DNA of 64,000 nt from an uncultured Acetatifactor sp. (GTDB taxonomy: Bacteria > Bacillota > Clostridia > Lachnospirales > Lachnospiraceae), in contig CAKRTS010000002.1 of assembly GCA_934402315.1 (NCBI GenBank), positions 124,001 through 188,000 of the forward strand, written 5' to 3'. Below, piece after piece: positions 15,970 to 23,725 of this stretch (within the stretch, counting starts at the first letter, position 1; every line of letters begins with the position of its first letter). A program made the translations under genes and the position numbers. The notes below the pieces were generated by a model. That model had not been told where the DNA came from. It was given only the letters and a program-made list of their open reading frames with translations, and ran no database searches.

Positions 15970-16908
15970 TTACTTATCTTCCATCAGTCGCTTTTGGTAC
16001 GACTCACCCCAAAAAATTTCTCTAGGGAAAAAAGGAAAGCGCCCACTGCTGTCAGCTTTCGTAGTTTTTCGCAATTGTCTTCCTATTGTAAATGCACCTA
16101 TTTGCGCTGAATATATTGCAGCCATCACCCCAGAGGTCGGTGTTGTAACAGTTCCGACCGCAAATAAATTCTTAATATTTGTTTCACCAAATTCATTTGT
16201 CACGAGATATCCGTTTTTCATATTAAGTTGTAAATTACTCAAAAAACTCGTAGTACCATTTCTTAGCTTATAAGAATTATAGTCAAAAACAATGCCATCA
16301 TACTTATTATATAAATCATTCGGTATTCCGCAGCCCGTGTCAGTTGATGTTGCATCATCAATTATATAGTTACCTACCTTATCAAAATAAATACTCAACT
16401 TATTTGATAAATCCATAATTGATTTTTCGTGATTTCCTACAACAAGTACAGATTTCCATGCATAATTTTGTCTGAACTCCTTTGCCATTTCCTTCGGTGT
16501 ATGTAATCCAATATTAGTTTTTTCTGGATGAAACAAAACGTCCGGATAAGTCATTATTCCCGTTGCAATAATCACATATTTGGCCTGATAGCTGTTTCGA
16601 GTCGTCGTTATTTCAAAAAACGGATTTAGCTTCTCAATCTGTATAACTTTTTCGTTAAAACCAAATTCAATTCCCGCTTCTAGACACTCACTATACAAAG
16701 AGCCTACCAAATTTTTTCCATGAAAAGCCCACTTTTTTGTAATTTGAATAAATCCGAATTTGGTTAACCCACCGGGATATGTGGAATTCTCTATGATCTT
16801 TATTTTAAAGTCTTCGGATACATTTTGAACAGGTGTGGCCTTTTGAATTATTAATGAAGCATATAGCCCTGATGGCCCTGCCCCAACAATAAGCACATCA
16901 TAAATCAT
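15970..16908 (-). CDS. FAD-dependent oxidoreductase, thioredoxin-reductase-like, without the CxxC
   Basis: 312 residues. N-terminal FAD-binding GAGPSG (9-14), ATG motif (YVIIATGIMTYPD) and a C-terminal NLFAVGTVTTPTSGVMAAIYSAQIGAFTIGRQ that contacts FAD, in the order of the thioredoxin reductase / ferredoxin-NADP reductase class II family. The redox CxxC expected near residues 135-140 of TrxB is absent, so it should not reduce thioredoxin; a two-electron oxidase or an NAD(P)H-flavin role is possible. First enzyme gene after the 44-residue peptide (18-bp gap, AGGAG before ATG). Confidence 0.78.
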   Translation of the reverse strand: MIYDVLIVGAGPSGLYASLIIQKATPVQNVSEDFKIKIIENSTYPGGLTKFGFIQITKKWAFHGKNLVGSLYSECLEAGIEFGFNEKVIQIEKLNPFFEITTTRNSYQAKYVIIATGIMTYPDVLFHPEKTNIGLHTPKEMAKEFRQNYAWKSVLVVGNHEKSIMDLSNKLSIYFDKVGNYIIDDATSTDTGCGIPNDLYNKYDGIVFDYNSYKLRNGTTSFLSNLQLNMKNGYLVTNEFGETNIKNLFAVGTVTTPTSGVMAAIYSAQIGAFTIGRQLRKTTKADSSGRFPFFPREIFWGESYQKRLMEDK

Positions 16909-16926
16909 TTGTGTAGTTCTCCTAAA

Positions 16927-17061
16927 CTAATATGGTTTATCAACGCAGTTAATCATATAGGCTTCCACATTCTCCGGCAATTCCGGAGATAAGCATTCCT
17001 CAATACCATTAACATCTATCTCCATATTTTCCATATCTAACATATTATTGTTTTGCTCCAT
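16927..17061 (-). CDS. 44-residue acidic peptide, candidate precursor or carrier
   Basis: A short gene on the minus strand with AAGGAG 7 bp before the ATG and an excellent promoter 40 bp upstream. The product starts MEQNNNMLDMENMEIDVNG, continues IEECLSPELPEN and ends VEAYMINCVDKPY. It has two Cys (23, 39), a Met/Asn/Glu-rich N-terminal half and no membrane segment. First gene of an operon with a flavoprotein, two PLP-type enzymes and an exporter. A leader-plus-core arrangement fits a ribosomally made modified peptide, but no known leader motif or modification enzyme class is present. An amino-acid carrier peptide is the alternative. Confidence 0.7.
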   Translation of the reverse strand: MEQNNNMLDMENMEIDVNGIEECLSPELPENVEAYMINCVDKPY

Positions 17062-17099
17062 TTTTTTCTCCTTTTCCTATTTTATTGCCGGCATTATAT

Positions 17100-17128
17100 A
17101 TAATATACCATTGTCTCTATTTTGTCAA
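17100..17128 (-). promoter_or_regulatory. Strong promoter of the peptide/PLP operon
   Basis: Minus strand TTGACA, 17-bp spacer, TATTAT: consensus -35 and near-consensus -10. The predicted leader is about 30 nt, ending in AAGGAG before the peptide ATG. Confidence 0.8.
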
Positions 17129-17249
17129 TCCATAATTTTATTGCATCCTCTTTGAGCAAAAATTCCCATCGAAATCTCTTCCAAATTTATCTTAACATAT
17201 CACTGAATTGCTCCTATGTCTGCATGATTCAAATTTACTTGAAGCTATA

Positions 17250-17717
17250 AAATGTATGTCCCCTCTCTCCGCTGCGATTAACAGTCTCTTCGGTACTATG
17301 AGCGTATCGGATCTCCTGTTATCTGTTCAGATCTCTATCGCACTTCTTCGGTTTGATTTCCACACCTCCAATGAGAACATAACGCCCCGCCAGCTGTTAT
17401 GTATTGTATATTCATTCATCATTTCCGGTGATTTTTCAAACCGAGTGATGTCATTATGACTTTCCTTCAATTGTCATAACAGTATTGTCTGCTGTGTATA
17501 TAAGAGCACCAACCATTTACAACCTTACACTAATTTTCCAACTGCATCGCTTCACTTTTGTTTCGGCTCTGTTGCTCCCTGTCCTACACTTAAATCTGTC
17601 ATTGCCGCTTCGATTCCAAGAATTCGATACGGACAGTTGGCTAGACCTTACCCGACAGAATTTTCCTGTCATACGCAATCCGCTTACAAAGGCAAGCGGT
17701 GTTTCCTTAGCTCGCAC
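17250..17717 (-). mobile_element. Truncated group II intron-like 5' region
   Basis: Read on the minus strand, the segment begins GTGCGAGCTAAGG, matching the GUGYG 5' end of group II introns. It then holds a short stem (ACCGCTTGCC / GTAAGCGG region), GAGCCGAAACAAAAGTGAAG, TGGTTGGTGCTC, GGCGTTATGTTCTCATTGG and CCGATACGCTCATAGTACCG. These resemble domain I-IV pieces that precede the intron-encoded reverse transcriptase in clostridial introns. No reverse transcriptase and no 3' domain V/VI follow; the sequence runs directly into the island promoter. The match is from memory of such introns, not a search. No open frame here looks coding. Confidence 0.5.
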
Positions 17718-17761
17718 TATTTCATATAGCGTATGCCACATATCATCAGCAATAATTCCAT

Positions 17762-17800
17762 GAAAAGAGGACGGTACGCTTTCCGTGTATCGTCCTCTTA
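17762..17800 (-). terminator. Terminator of fbaA
   Basis: Minus strand AGAGGACGATAC / GTACCGTCCTCT stem with a 9-nt loop and TTTTC after it, about 40 bp downstream of the aldolase stop codon. The group II intron-like remnant begins about 45 bp beyond it. Confidence 0.8.
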
Positions 17801-17836
17801 ATATTTCTATTAAATTCTTCCAAAGATAACTTCGTC

Positions 17837-18700
17837 TCAGGCCTTTCCAACAGAACCGAACAGCTCCATCTTCTCCTTAACGGTAGCCTTGATTGCTTCA
17901 AAGCCGGGAGCCAGAAGCTTACGAGGGTCAAAGCCCTTGCCTTCCAGATCCTTGCCTGCCTCGATGTACTTACGGGTAGCGTCAGCGAAGGAAAGCTGGC
18001 ACTCTGTATTTACGTTGATCTTTGCAACGCCGAGAGAAATTGCCTTCTTGATCATGTCAGCCGGGATTCCAGTGCCGCCGTGAAGAACGAGAGGCATCTC
18101 ACCTGTCTTCTGCTGGATAGCGTCCAGCGTCTCAAAGCTCAGTCCCTTCCAGTTTGCAGGATACTTGCCGTGAATATTTCCGATGCCGGCAGCCAGCATA
18201 TCAACGCCGAGATCAGCGATTGCCTTACACTCGTTCGGATCTGCGCACTCGCCCATTCCGATAACGCCGTCCTCTTCGCCGCCAATGGAACCAACCTCTG
18301 CCTCGATGGACATATCAAGACCGTGAGCTACAGCAACGAGCTCCTTTGTCTTCTCAATGTTCTCTTCGATTGCGTAGTGGGAACCGTCAAACATGATGGA
18401 TGTAAATCCGGCCTTGATGCACTTATAGCATCCGCCGTAGGTACCATGATCCAGATGCAGAGCAACGGGAACAGTAATTCCAAGAGACTTGTCCATTGCC
18501 TTAACCATAGCGGCAACTGTCTCAAATCCGGTCATGTACTTTCCTGCACCCTCAGATACACCGAGGATAACGGGAGAATTCAACTCCTGAGCAGTAAGAA
18601 GAACCGCCTTTGTCCACTCAAGGTTATTGATGTTGAACTGACCTACTGCATAGTGGCCTGCTTTTGCCTTTTTCAGCATTTCTGTTGCAGAAACTAACAT
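17837..18700 (-). CDS. fbaA: Class II fructose-1,6-bisphosphate aldolase
   Basis: 287 residues. Zinc-dependent aldolase of glycolysis and gluconeogenesis. Visible motifs are GQFNINNLEWTKAVLLTA, ALHLDHGTYGGCYKCIKAGFTSIMFDGSHY (metal His and substrate residues), EAEVGSIGGEEDG, GIGNIHGKYP, LVLHGGTGIPADMIKKAI and KINVNTE. Full length with GGAGG before the ATG. Single gene between a terminator and the lipid kinase. Tagatose-bisphosphate activity cannot be excluded by eye, but the sequence fits the glycolytic enzyme of Firmicutes. Confidence 0.94.
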   Translation of the reverse strand: MLVSATEMLKKAKAGHYAVGQFNINNLEWTKAVLLTAQELNSPVILGVSEGAGKYMTGFETVAAMVKAMDKSLGITVPVALHLDHGTYGGCYKCIKAGFTSIMFDGSHYAIEENIEKTKELVAVAHGLDMSIEAEVGSIGGEEDGVIGMGECADPNECKAIADLGVDMLAAGIGNIHGKYPANWKGLSFETLDAIQQKTGEMPLVLHGGTGIPADMIKKAISLGVAKINVNTECQLSFADATRKYIEAGKDLEGKGFDPRKLLAPGFEAIKATVKEKMELFGSVGKA

Positions 18701-18786
18701 GTTTACTTACCTCCGTTTGTATTTTTATCTTCATTATCCCGCCTTTGTGTCCCATTGACGGAATAACTGCGTTCTCGTTAAATATA

Positions 18787-19686
18787 TCACAATTTCACTC
18801 TAATATCAATCCCCTTGCAGAGATTCTTAATCTCAACATGGCTATGGCTCCCGCCGTTTTCCCCATCGAGCGTCCATGCGACCGGCTCCTCAGATTCCAG
18901 CGTCAGCGCCGCCGTCCGGAAGCAGTACATATAGCTGCTGTCAATGTCACGGTTCAAAAGCGATACCATGATGCTGTTCAGTTCCATCGGGTTCTTCGGT
19001 CTCTTGATCAGTGTCACCTCAAACACGCCGTCATCGAGCTTGACATTCTTTCCCGTGATATTCTTAAATCCGCCCACCGACACCGAATTTGTAATCATCC
19101 CGAAAATAAAATCATCCTCCACCGTCTCGCCGTCGTGCGTGACCTTCATCTGGTACGACCGGATCGTAGAAAGCCGCTTCATTCCCTCCAGCAGATATGC
19201 CATATGTCCCAGCACATTCTTCACATCCTGTGCCGTCTCATAGGATACCTCGGTAAACAGGCCGAACGCTGCAATGTACACAAAGACATCCTTATTAAAG
19301 GAACCAATATCGCAGGGAAAGTCTGTGCCGTTCACCGCCGTCTCCGCAGCGCGCACCATATTCTTTGGCAGCGCCAGACTGCCGCCGAAATCATTTGTGC
19401 TCCCCGCAGGGATATAGCCGATGGGCGTGCGAAAACCGCTCTGCATCATGCCCGTTACCGCCTCGTCCAGCGTTCCGTCCCCGCCGCTGCACACCACCAG
19501 CTCATATTCCGCAGAGCGCTCCTTCACGATCCTCCTCGCATCTCCGCGCCTGCGCGTGGGTGCAACCGTGATCTCATAGTCCGCTGCGGCAAAGACATCA
19601 AGTATGTCCGCCAGTTTCAACCTGATCTGCGCCTTTCCCGCTTTGGGATTATAGACAAAAAGAAGTTTTTTAGCCATTTTCCTCAC
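18787..19686 (-). CDS. Diacylglycerol/lipid kinase family protein (YegS/BmrU/DgkB-like)
   Basis: 299 residues. The catalytic domain has LLFVYNPKAGKAQ at the start and VVCSGGDGTLDEAVTGMM with the GGDGT nucleotide-binding motif, then IPAGSTNDFGGSLALP. The C-terminal beta-sandwich (DDFIFGMITNSVSVGGFKN, LDDGVFEVTLIKRPKN) completes the fold. Family members phosphorylate diacylglycerol or related lipids at the membrane. Located downstream of crh after a terminator. Confidence 0.88.
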   Translation of the reverse strand: MRKMAKKLLFVYNPKAGKAQIRLKLADILDVFAAADYEITVAPTRRRGDARRIVKERSAEYELVVCSGGDGTLDEAVTGMMQSGFRTPIGYIPAGSTNDFGGSLALPKNMVRAAETAVNGTDFPCDIGSFNKDVFVYIAAFGLFTEVSYETAQDVKNVLGHMAYLLEGMKRLSTIRSYQMKVTHDGETVEDDFIFGMITNSVSVGGFKNITGKNVKLDDGVFEVTLIKRPKNPMELNSIMVSLLNRDIDSSYMYCFRTAALTLESEEPVAWTLDGENGGSHSHVEIKNLCKGIDIRVKL

Positions 19687-19720
19687 CTGTCAAAAATGCG
19701 CGTCTGCGACGCGCGAACTC

Positions 19721-19752
19721 AAAAAGACGGAATCAATAATCGCTGATTCCGC
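19721..19752 (-). terminator. Terminator of the crh operon
   Basis: Minus strand CGGAATCA / TGATTCCG stem with an 8-nt loop and TCTTTTTG tail, beginning about 25 bp after the crh stop codon. Confidence 0.8.
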
Positions 19753-19775
19753 CCTCCACTGTGCCTTACTTTCAG

Positions 19776-20036
19776 TTACGCTTCTTTTCCACTCAGGAAC
19801 TTTTCAATTCCCTCAACGGCTGCCTGCTCATCAACACCCTCTGCGGAAACATCCATCTCTTCTCCGTTGTTGAGTCCGAGACTCATCACGCCCATGATAC
19901 TCTTTGCATTCACTCTTCTTTCACCTGACTGAATGTAGATCGTACTTTCATACTTGCTCGCTTCCTGCACAAGCAATGCCACCGGTCTGGCTTCAAGCCC
20001 ACTCTCCAGGTTAATCCGGATACTCCTCTTTGTCAT
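19776..20036 (-). CDS. crh: Crh-like HPr paralogue with Glu at position 15
   Basis: 86 residues. HPr fold with Ser46 in NAKSIMGVMSLGL intact, so it can be a substrate of HPr kinase. The His15 site reads SGLEARPV: position 15 is Glu instead of His, so it cannot take phosphate from Enzyme I. In Bacillus Crh the residue is Gln. The start was set at the ATG preceded by GAGGAGG; a longer reading runs into whiA. Overlaps the whiA 3' end by 26 bp and closes the hprK-linked block; role in carbon catabolite control or YvcJ-related regulation is inferred. Confidence 0.88.
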   Translation of the reverse strand: MTKRSIRINLESGLEARPVALLVQEASKYESTIYIQSGERRVNAKSIMGVMSLGLNNGEEMDVSAEGVDEQAAVEGIEKFLSGKEA

Positions 20037-20931
20037 AATCTGTCCTCCTCTTTTTGGAACCGCAACTTTCCCTCGCCTTGTCGGCAAGCTCACTCAATTT
20101 GCGCAATCTATGATTGACACCTGATTTCCCGATTGGTGGGTGAAAGTATTCTCCTAACTCCTTCAACGGTGCATCAGGGTTTTCCAGCCGAACTTCCGCC
20201 ATCTCCCGAAGAGCTTCAGGGAGGTTCTCAAATCCATAATGTAGCTTTAAAAATTCTATATCCTCTACCTGTCTGGCAGCGGCATTCACAGTCTTCGTAA
20301 TATTCGCCGTCTCACAGTTCACTCTTCTGTTGACGGAATTTCTCATCTCCTTCAGAATGCGGAGATTTTCCAGATTCATCAGGGAAACCGGCGCCTCGCA
20401 GACATTCAGCAGATCTACGATGCCTGACCCCTCCTTCAGATAGACCACATAATATTTCTTGCGCAGAATGATCTTGGATTCAATGTCAAAATCCCCCATC
20501 ACTTCCTGCAACTGCTTCGCTTTCGCCTCATCAGTACAGTCAAACTCCAGATGATACCCCTTCGCAGGGTCGCTCATGGAGCCTACACTTAAGAATGCGC
20601 CGCGCAAAAACGCCCTTTTACAGCAGGAATTCTTGATCACCGTCTTGTTGACCGGCTCGTCCAGATTCCCGAGCTTCTGTAAAATGGACTGCATTTCCTG
20701 TCCGCTCAGGGCAACATCACCATCTATATTATATGTTTTCTTCAGCAATGTAAAGCCTTTTCTGATAACTGCCTCATTTTCCGTCTGAAACCCGATGGTA
20801 TATCTGTTCTCAGCATCTCTTCCGTACTGTCCGCAATAATGCATGATCGCGGATAACTCTGCAATCTGACAGTGCCTTGCAGGGCTGATATGTCTCTCCA
20901 GTTCTTCTTTCACTTCGCTTGAAAATGACAT
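20011..20931 (-). CDS. whiA: DNA-binding protein WhiA
   Basis: 306 residues. MSFSSEVKEELERH at the start, a LAGLIDADG-like N-terminal half (LRGAFLSVGSMSDPAKGYHLEF) and a C-terminal helix-turn-helix (LKELGEYFHPPIGKSGVNHRLRKLSELA). WhiA is a conserved Gram-positive DNA-binding protein tied to cell division and sporulation. ATG at 20931 chosen because GAGAGGA lies 7 bp upstream; the rapZ stop sits at 20949. Between rapZ and crh, but yvcK, which lies between rapZ and whiA in Bacillus, is missing here. Confidence 0.93.
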   Translation of the reverse strand: MSFSSEVKEELERHISPARHCQIAELSAIMHYCGQYGRDAENRYTIGFQTENEAVIRKGFTLLKKTYNIDGDVALSGQEMQSILQKLGNLDEPVNKTVIKNSCCKRAFLRGAFLSVGSMSDPAKGYHLEFDCTDEAKAKQLQEVMGDFDIESKIILRKKYYVVYLKEGSGIVDLLNVCEAPVSLMNLENLRILKEMRNSVNRRVNCETANITKTVNAAARQVEDIEFLKLHYGFENLPEALREMAEVRLENPDAPLKELGEYFHPPIGKSGVNHRLRKLSELADKARESCGSKKRRTDYDKEEYPD

Positions 20932-20948
20932 TTCCGAATCCTCTCGTG

Positions 20949-21815
20949 TCAAATCGTCCTGCTGTCTACATCCCGGTGATAGAGCTTAATTCCGTAATTT
21001 CCGGTATCCCTCATTCGCTTAAATAATTCATTCGCCAGCGTTACGCTTCTGTGCTTGCCACCGGTGCAGCCGATAGCAATGACCAGACGGTACTTACCCT
21101 CTTTGACATAGTTCGGGATCAGAAACTGTATCATGTCGGTGAGCTTGTCCATGAAGGCAGTTGCTTCCTCGTTGTTCATGACATAATCCTGAACTTCTTT
21201 GTCGTTTCCTGTCTTATGCTTCAACTCATCTATATAGAAGGGATTCGGCAGAAATCTCACGTCAAACACCAGATCGGCATCCGCCGGAATACCGTACTTA
21301 AAACCGAAAGACATCACCGTTACCATGAGACTATTATATTCTTCATTCTCCACAAAAATACGGTGAAGCTCCTCTTTTAATTCCCTTGTGAGCAAATTTG
21401 TCGTGTCGATCACATAGTCGGCTTGCTTTCTGATATTTTCCAGTACCTTGCGCTCCATGCGGATTCCGTCTTCCACTCTTCCGTCCGGCGCAAGCGGATG
21501 GACGCGCCTCGTCTCCTTATAGCGCTTAATCAGCACATTTTCATCCGCATCCACGAAAAGGATCTCAAACTGATAGCCTTTCTTTTTCAGTGTTTCCAGA
21601 ACCCTGGTCGCATCCTTGAAGGACTGGTCGGAACGCACATCCAGACCGAGCACCACCTTGCTGACCTCGCTGTTCGGCATCGAAATCAGTTCAACAAATT
21701 TTTCCACCAGCGAAATCGGCAGATTATCCACGCAGTAAAAGCCTGCATCCTCAAGCATCTTTAGAACAGTACTTTTTCCGCCGCCGCTCATTCCTGTTAC
21801 AATTACAAATCTCAT
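20949..21815 (-). CDS. rapZ: RapZ/YvcJ family P-loop nucleotide-binding protein
   Basis: 288 residues. Walker A GMSGGGKST at residues 7-15, a DAGFYCVDNLP stretch, FEILFVDADENVLIKRYKETRRVHPL, SFGFKYGIPADADLVFDVRFLPNPFY and IGCTGGKHRSVTLANEL near the end, the full family pattern. In enterobacteria it is an RNA-binding adaptor; in Bacillus YvcJ hydrolyses nucleotides and affects competence. It overlaps murB by 4 bp (ATGA) and lies just before whiA. Confidence 0.93.
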   Translation of the reverse strand: MRFVIVTGMSGGGKSTVLKMLEDAGFYCVDNLPISLVEKFVELISMPNSEVSKVVLGLDVRSDQSFKDATRVLETLKKKGYQFEILFVDADENVLIKRYKETRRVHPLAPDGRVEDGIRMERKVLENIRKQADYVIDTTNLLTRELKEELHRIFVENEEYNSLMVTVMSFGFKYGIPADADLVFDVRFLPNPFYIDELKHKTGNDKEVQDYVMNNEEATAFMDKLTDMIQFLIPNYVKEGKYRLVIAIGCTGGKHRSVTLANELFKRMRDTGNYGIKLYHRDVDSRTI

Positions 21816-22735
21816 CTGTTCTTCTCCCAGCCTAAAAACAGGACTTCTGTCTCCAAATTCACATTAAACTGATCCTTGACCCGTGTCTGTATTTCCCGGA
21901 TCAGCGTTCTGACATCCTCTGCCGTTGCATTTCCTGTATTGATGACAAATCCGCAATGCTTGTCGGAAACCTTCGCGCCGCCGCACTGGAAACCTCTGAG
22001 TCCTGCCTCCATGATCAGTTGTCCGGCATAGTATCCCGCAGGTCTCTTGAAGGTGCTTCCCGCACTCGGATATTCCAGCGGCTGTTTCTCACGGCGCCTT
22101 GCCGCCAGCTCCTCCATTCTTTCCCTGATCTGCTGTCTGTCGCCCTTTTCCAGCCGGAGAATGACCTCCGTTACCGTAAAGGGATTATTTCTGATGGTGC
22201 TGGTTCGATAGCCAAACTCCATGGTTTCGTTATCCAGCTCCATAATTTCGCCCTCGCTGTTTACGACATTGACCTGTGTAACAATCTGGCTCAGTTCTCC
22301 TCCATAGGCACCGGCATTCATGACCACACCGCCGCCTATTGTTCCCGGAATACCGGATGCAAATTCCATTCCCGCCAGTTCGTGCTCCATTGCCGTCCGC
22401 GCGATCTGTGCCATGGATGCCCCCGCCTGCGCGACAATGACGTTGCCCTCGACTGTCACCTTGCTCATTTTAGAGCCAATCTGCAAAATCACGCCGCGAA
22501 AGCCCGCGTCACTGACAAGCAGATTACTGCCGTTCCCCAGAATGAAAAAGGGCACGCCCACCTGGCTCAGATATTTTTGAACCTTTATCAGCTGTTCTGT
22601 ATTTTCCAACTGCACAAAGCAATCGGCAAGCCCACCGATACGAAAGGTTGTGTGGCTTGCCATTGACTCCTGTAAGCAGATATTCTCTTCCGGTACAAAC
22701 TTCCTTAATGCCTGAATGACTGCTTCACTGATCAT
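21812..22735 (-). CDS. murB: UDP-N-acetylenolpyruvoylglucosamine reductase
   Basis: 307 residues, type II MurB by length and pattern. FAD-binding stretches HTTFRIGGLADCFVQLEN and FILGNGSNLLVSDAGFRGVILQIG; GMEFASGIPGTIGGGVVMNAGAYGGEL; EFGYRTSTIR; and SAGSTFKRP with the catalytic Ser. Converts UDP-GlcNAc-enolpyruvate to UDP-MurNAc in the cytoplasm for peptidoglycan synthesis. Followed by rapZ with a 4-bp overlap. Confidence 0.95.
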   Translation of the reverse strand: MISEAVIQALRKFVPEENICLQESMASHTTFRIGGLADCFVQLENTEQLIKVQKYLSQVGVPFFILGNGSNLLVSDAGFRGVILQIGSKMSKVTVEGNVIVAQAGASMAQIARTAMEHELAGMEFASGIPGTIGGGVVMNAGAYGGELSQIVTQVNVVNSEGEIMELDNETMEFGYRTSTIRNNPFTVTEVILRLEKGDRQQIRERMEELAARRREKQPLEYPSAGSTFKRPAGYYAGQLIMEAGLRGFQCGGAKVSDKHCGFVINTGNATAEDVRTLIREIQTRVKDQFNVNLETEVLFLGWEKNR

Positions 22736-22749
22736 TTATTTTTACTTCC

Positions 22750-23688
22750 CTATCTGAGTATTAACCCTGCTGCCCCAAAAATTCCCGCATCGTTTCCGAG
22801 CTTTGCCAGTGCAAACTTCGCACCGCGGCACTGCTGGAACGCATATTTCTGAAATACAGGCTCCACAAATCCAAGCAGAATCTCTCCCGCCTTGGAAACG
22901 CCTCCGCCGATGACAAAGATCTCGGGATTTACAACTCCTGCCACGATTGCAAGACCCTTTCCGAGGTACTCTCCGAACCGGTTTGCAATCTCAATGGCAA
23001 CTTCGTCGCCCGCCTTGACCGCATCAAATACAGCCTTTGCGGACAGCTCCTCCCCACGGAGCACACTCGGCTTGTCGTCCTCAGCCAGACGTCTTCTCGC
23101 CAGACGCACAATGCCGGTTGCTGACGCATACTGTTCCAGACATCCCTTGTTCTTGCAGCCGCATTCCTCCGTCTCATTATCCTCCATATGGATATGACCG
23201 ATCTCTCCGCCGGCGCCGGTCGCACCGCTTAAGAGTCTGCCGTTGATAATGATTCCTCCGCCGACGCCTGTGCCGAGCGTGACAGCAACCATATTGTTAT
23301 AGCCCTTGCCGCCGCCCTGCCACATCTCGCCGAATGCCGCTGCATTGGCATCGTTGGCAGCCTTTACCGGTACATTAATATATGCATGGATCGCGTCGGG
23401 TATGTTAAAAGGCTCCCAGCCAATATTTACAGCTCCTCCGACCAGCGTGCCGTTGTCGTCCACCGCTCCCGGTGCGCCGAGCCCGATGCCCGCCAGATCT
23501 TCCTCTTTAATTCCCTTTTCGTCCATTTTCGCAAGGATGCTCTTCGCAATATCCGGCAGAATGGCTTCTCCCTTATTTGCCTTGTTGGTCGGAATCTCCC
23601 ACTTGTCCAGAACATTTCCTTCCTTGTCAAACAGACCGAGTTTTACTGTGGTTCCCCCCACATCAACTCCAAATGCATACTTACTCAT
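22750..23688 (-). CDS. glcK: ROK-family glucokinase
   Basis: 312 residues. ATP-binding AFGVDVGGTTVKLGLFD at the N-terminus, AAFGEMWQGGGKGYNNMVAVTLGTGVGGGIIING, the ROK signature with EIGHIHMED and the zinc site CGCKNKGCLEQYAS, then IVAGVVNPEIFVIGGGVS. Phosphorylates glucose to glucose-6-phosphate in the cytoplasm. Placed between hprK and murB, consistent with a carbon-metabolism block; 14 bp before murB. Confidence 0.94.
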   Translation of the reverse strand: MSKYAFGVDVGGTTVKLGLFDKEGNVLDKWEIPTNKANKGEAILPDIAKSILAKMDEKGIKEEDLAGIGLGAPGAVDDNGTLVGGAVNIGWEPFNIPDAIHAYINVPVKAANDANAAAFGEMWQGGGKGYNNMVAVTLGTGVGGGIIINGRLLSGATGAGGEIGHIHMEDNETEECGCKNKGCLEQYASATGIVRLARRRLAEDDKPSVLRGEELSAKAVFDAVKAGDEVAIEIANRFGEYLGKGLAIVAGVVNPEIFVIGGGVSKAGEILLGFVEPVFQKYAFQQCRGAKFALAKLGNDAGIFGAAGLILR

Positions 23689-23725
23689 AACATATCCTCT
23701 CTTTATTTATATTGTATATATAGGC

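Noticed and set aside
15970-16908. Calling the flavoprotein thioredoxin reductase (TrxB)
   Set aside because: The redox CxxC is absent.
17208-17763. Open frames on both strands downstream of fbaA as small proteins
   Set aside because: No ribosome sites, no family features, and the minus strand reads as intron-like structured RNA.
20037-20093. Longer Crh starting inside whiA
   Set aside because: HPr proteins begin about 10 residues before the conserved site, and GAGGAGG marks the shorter start.
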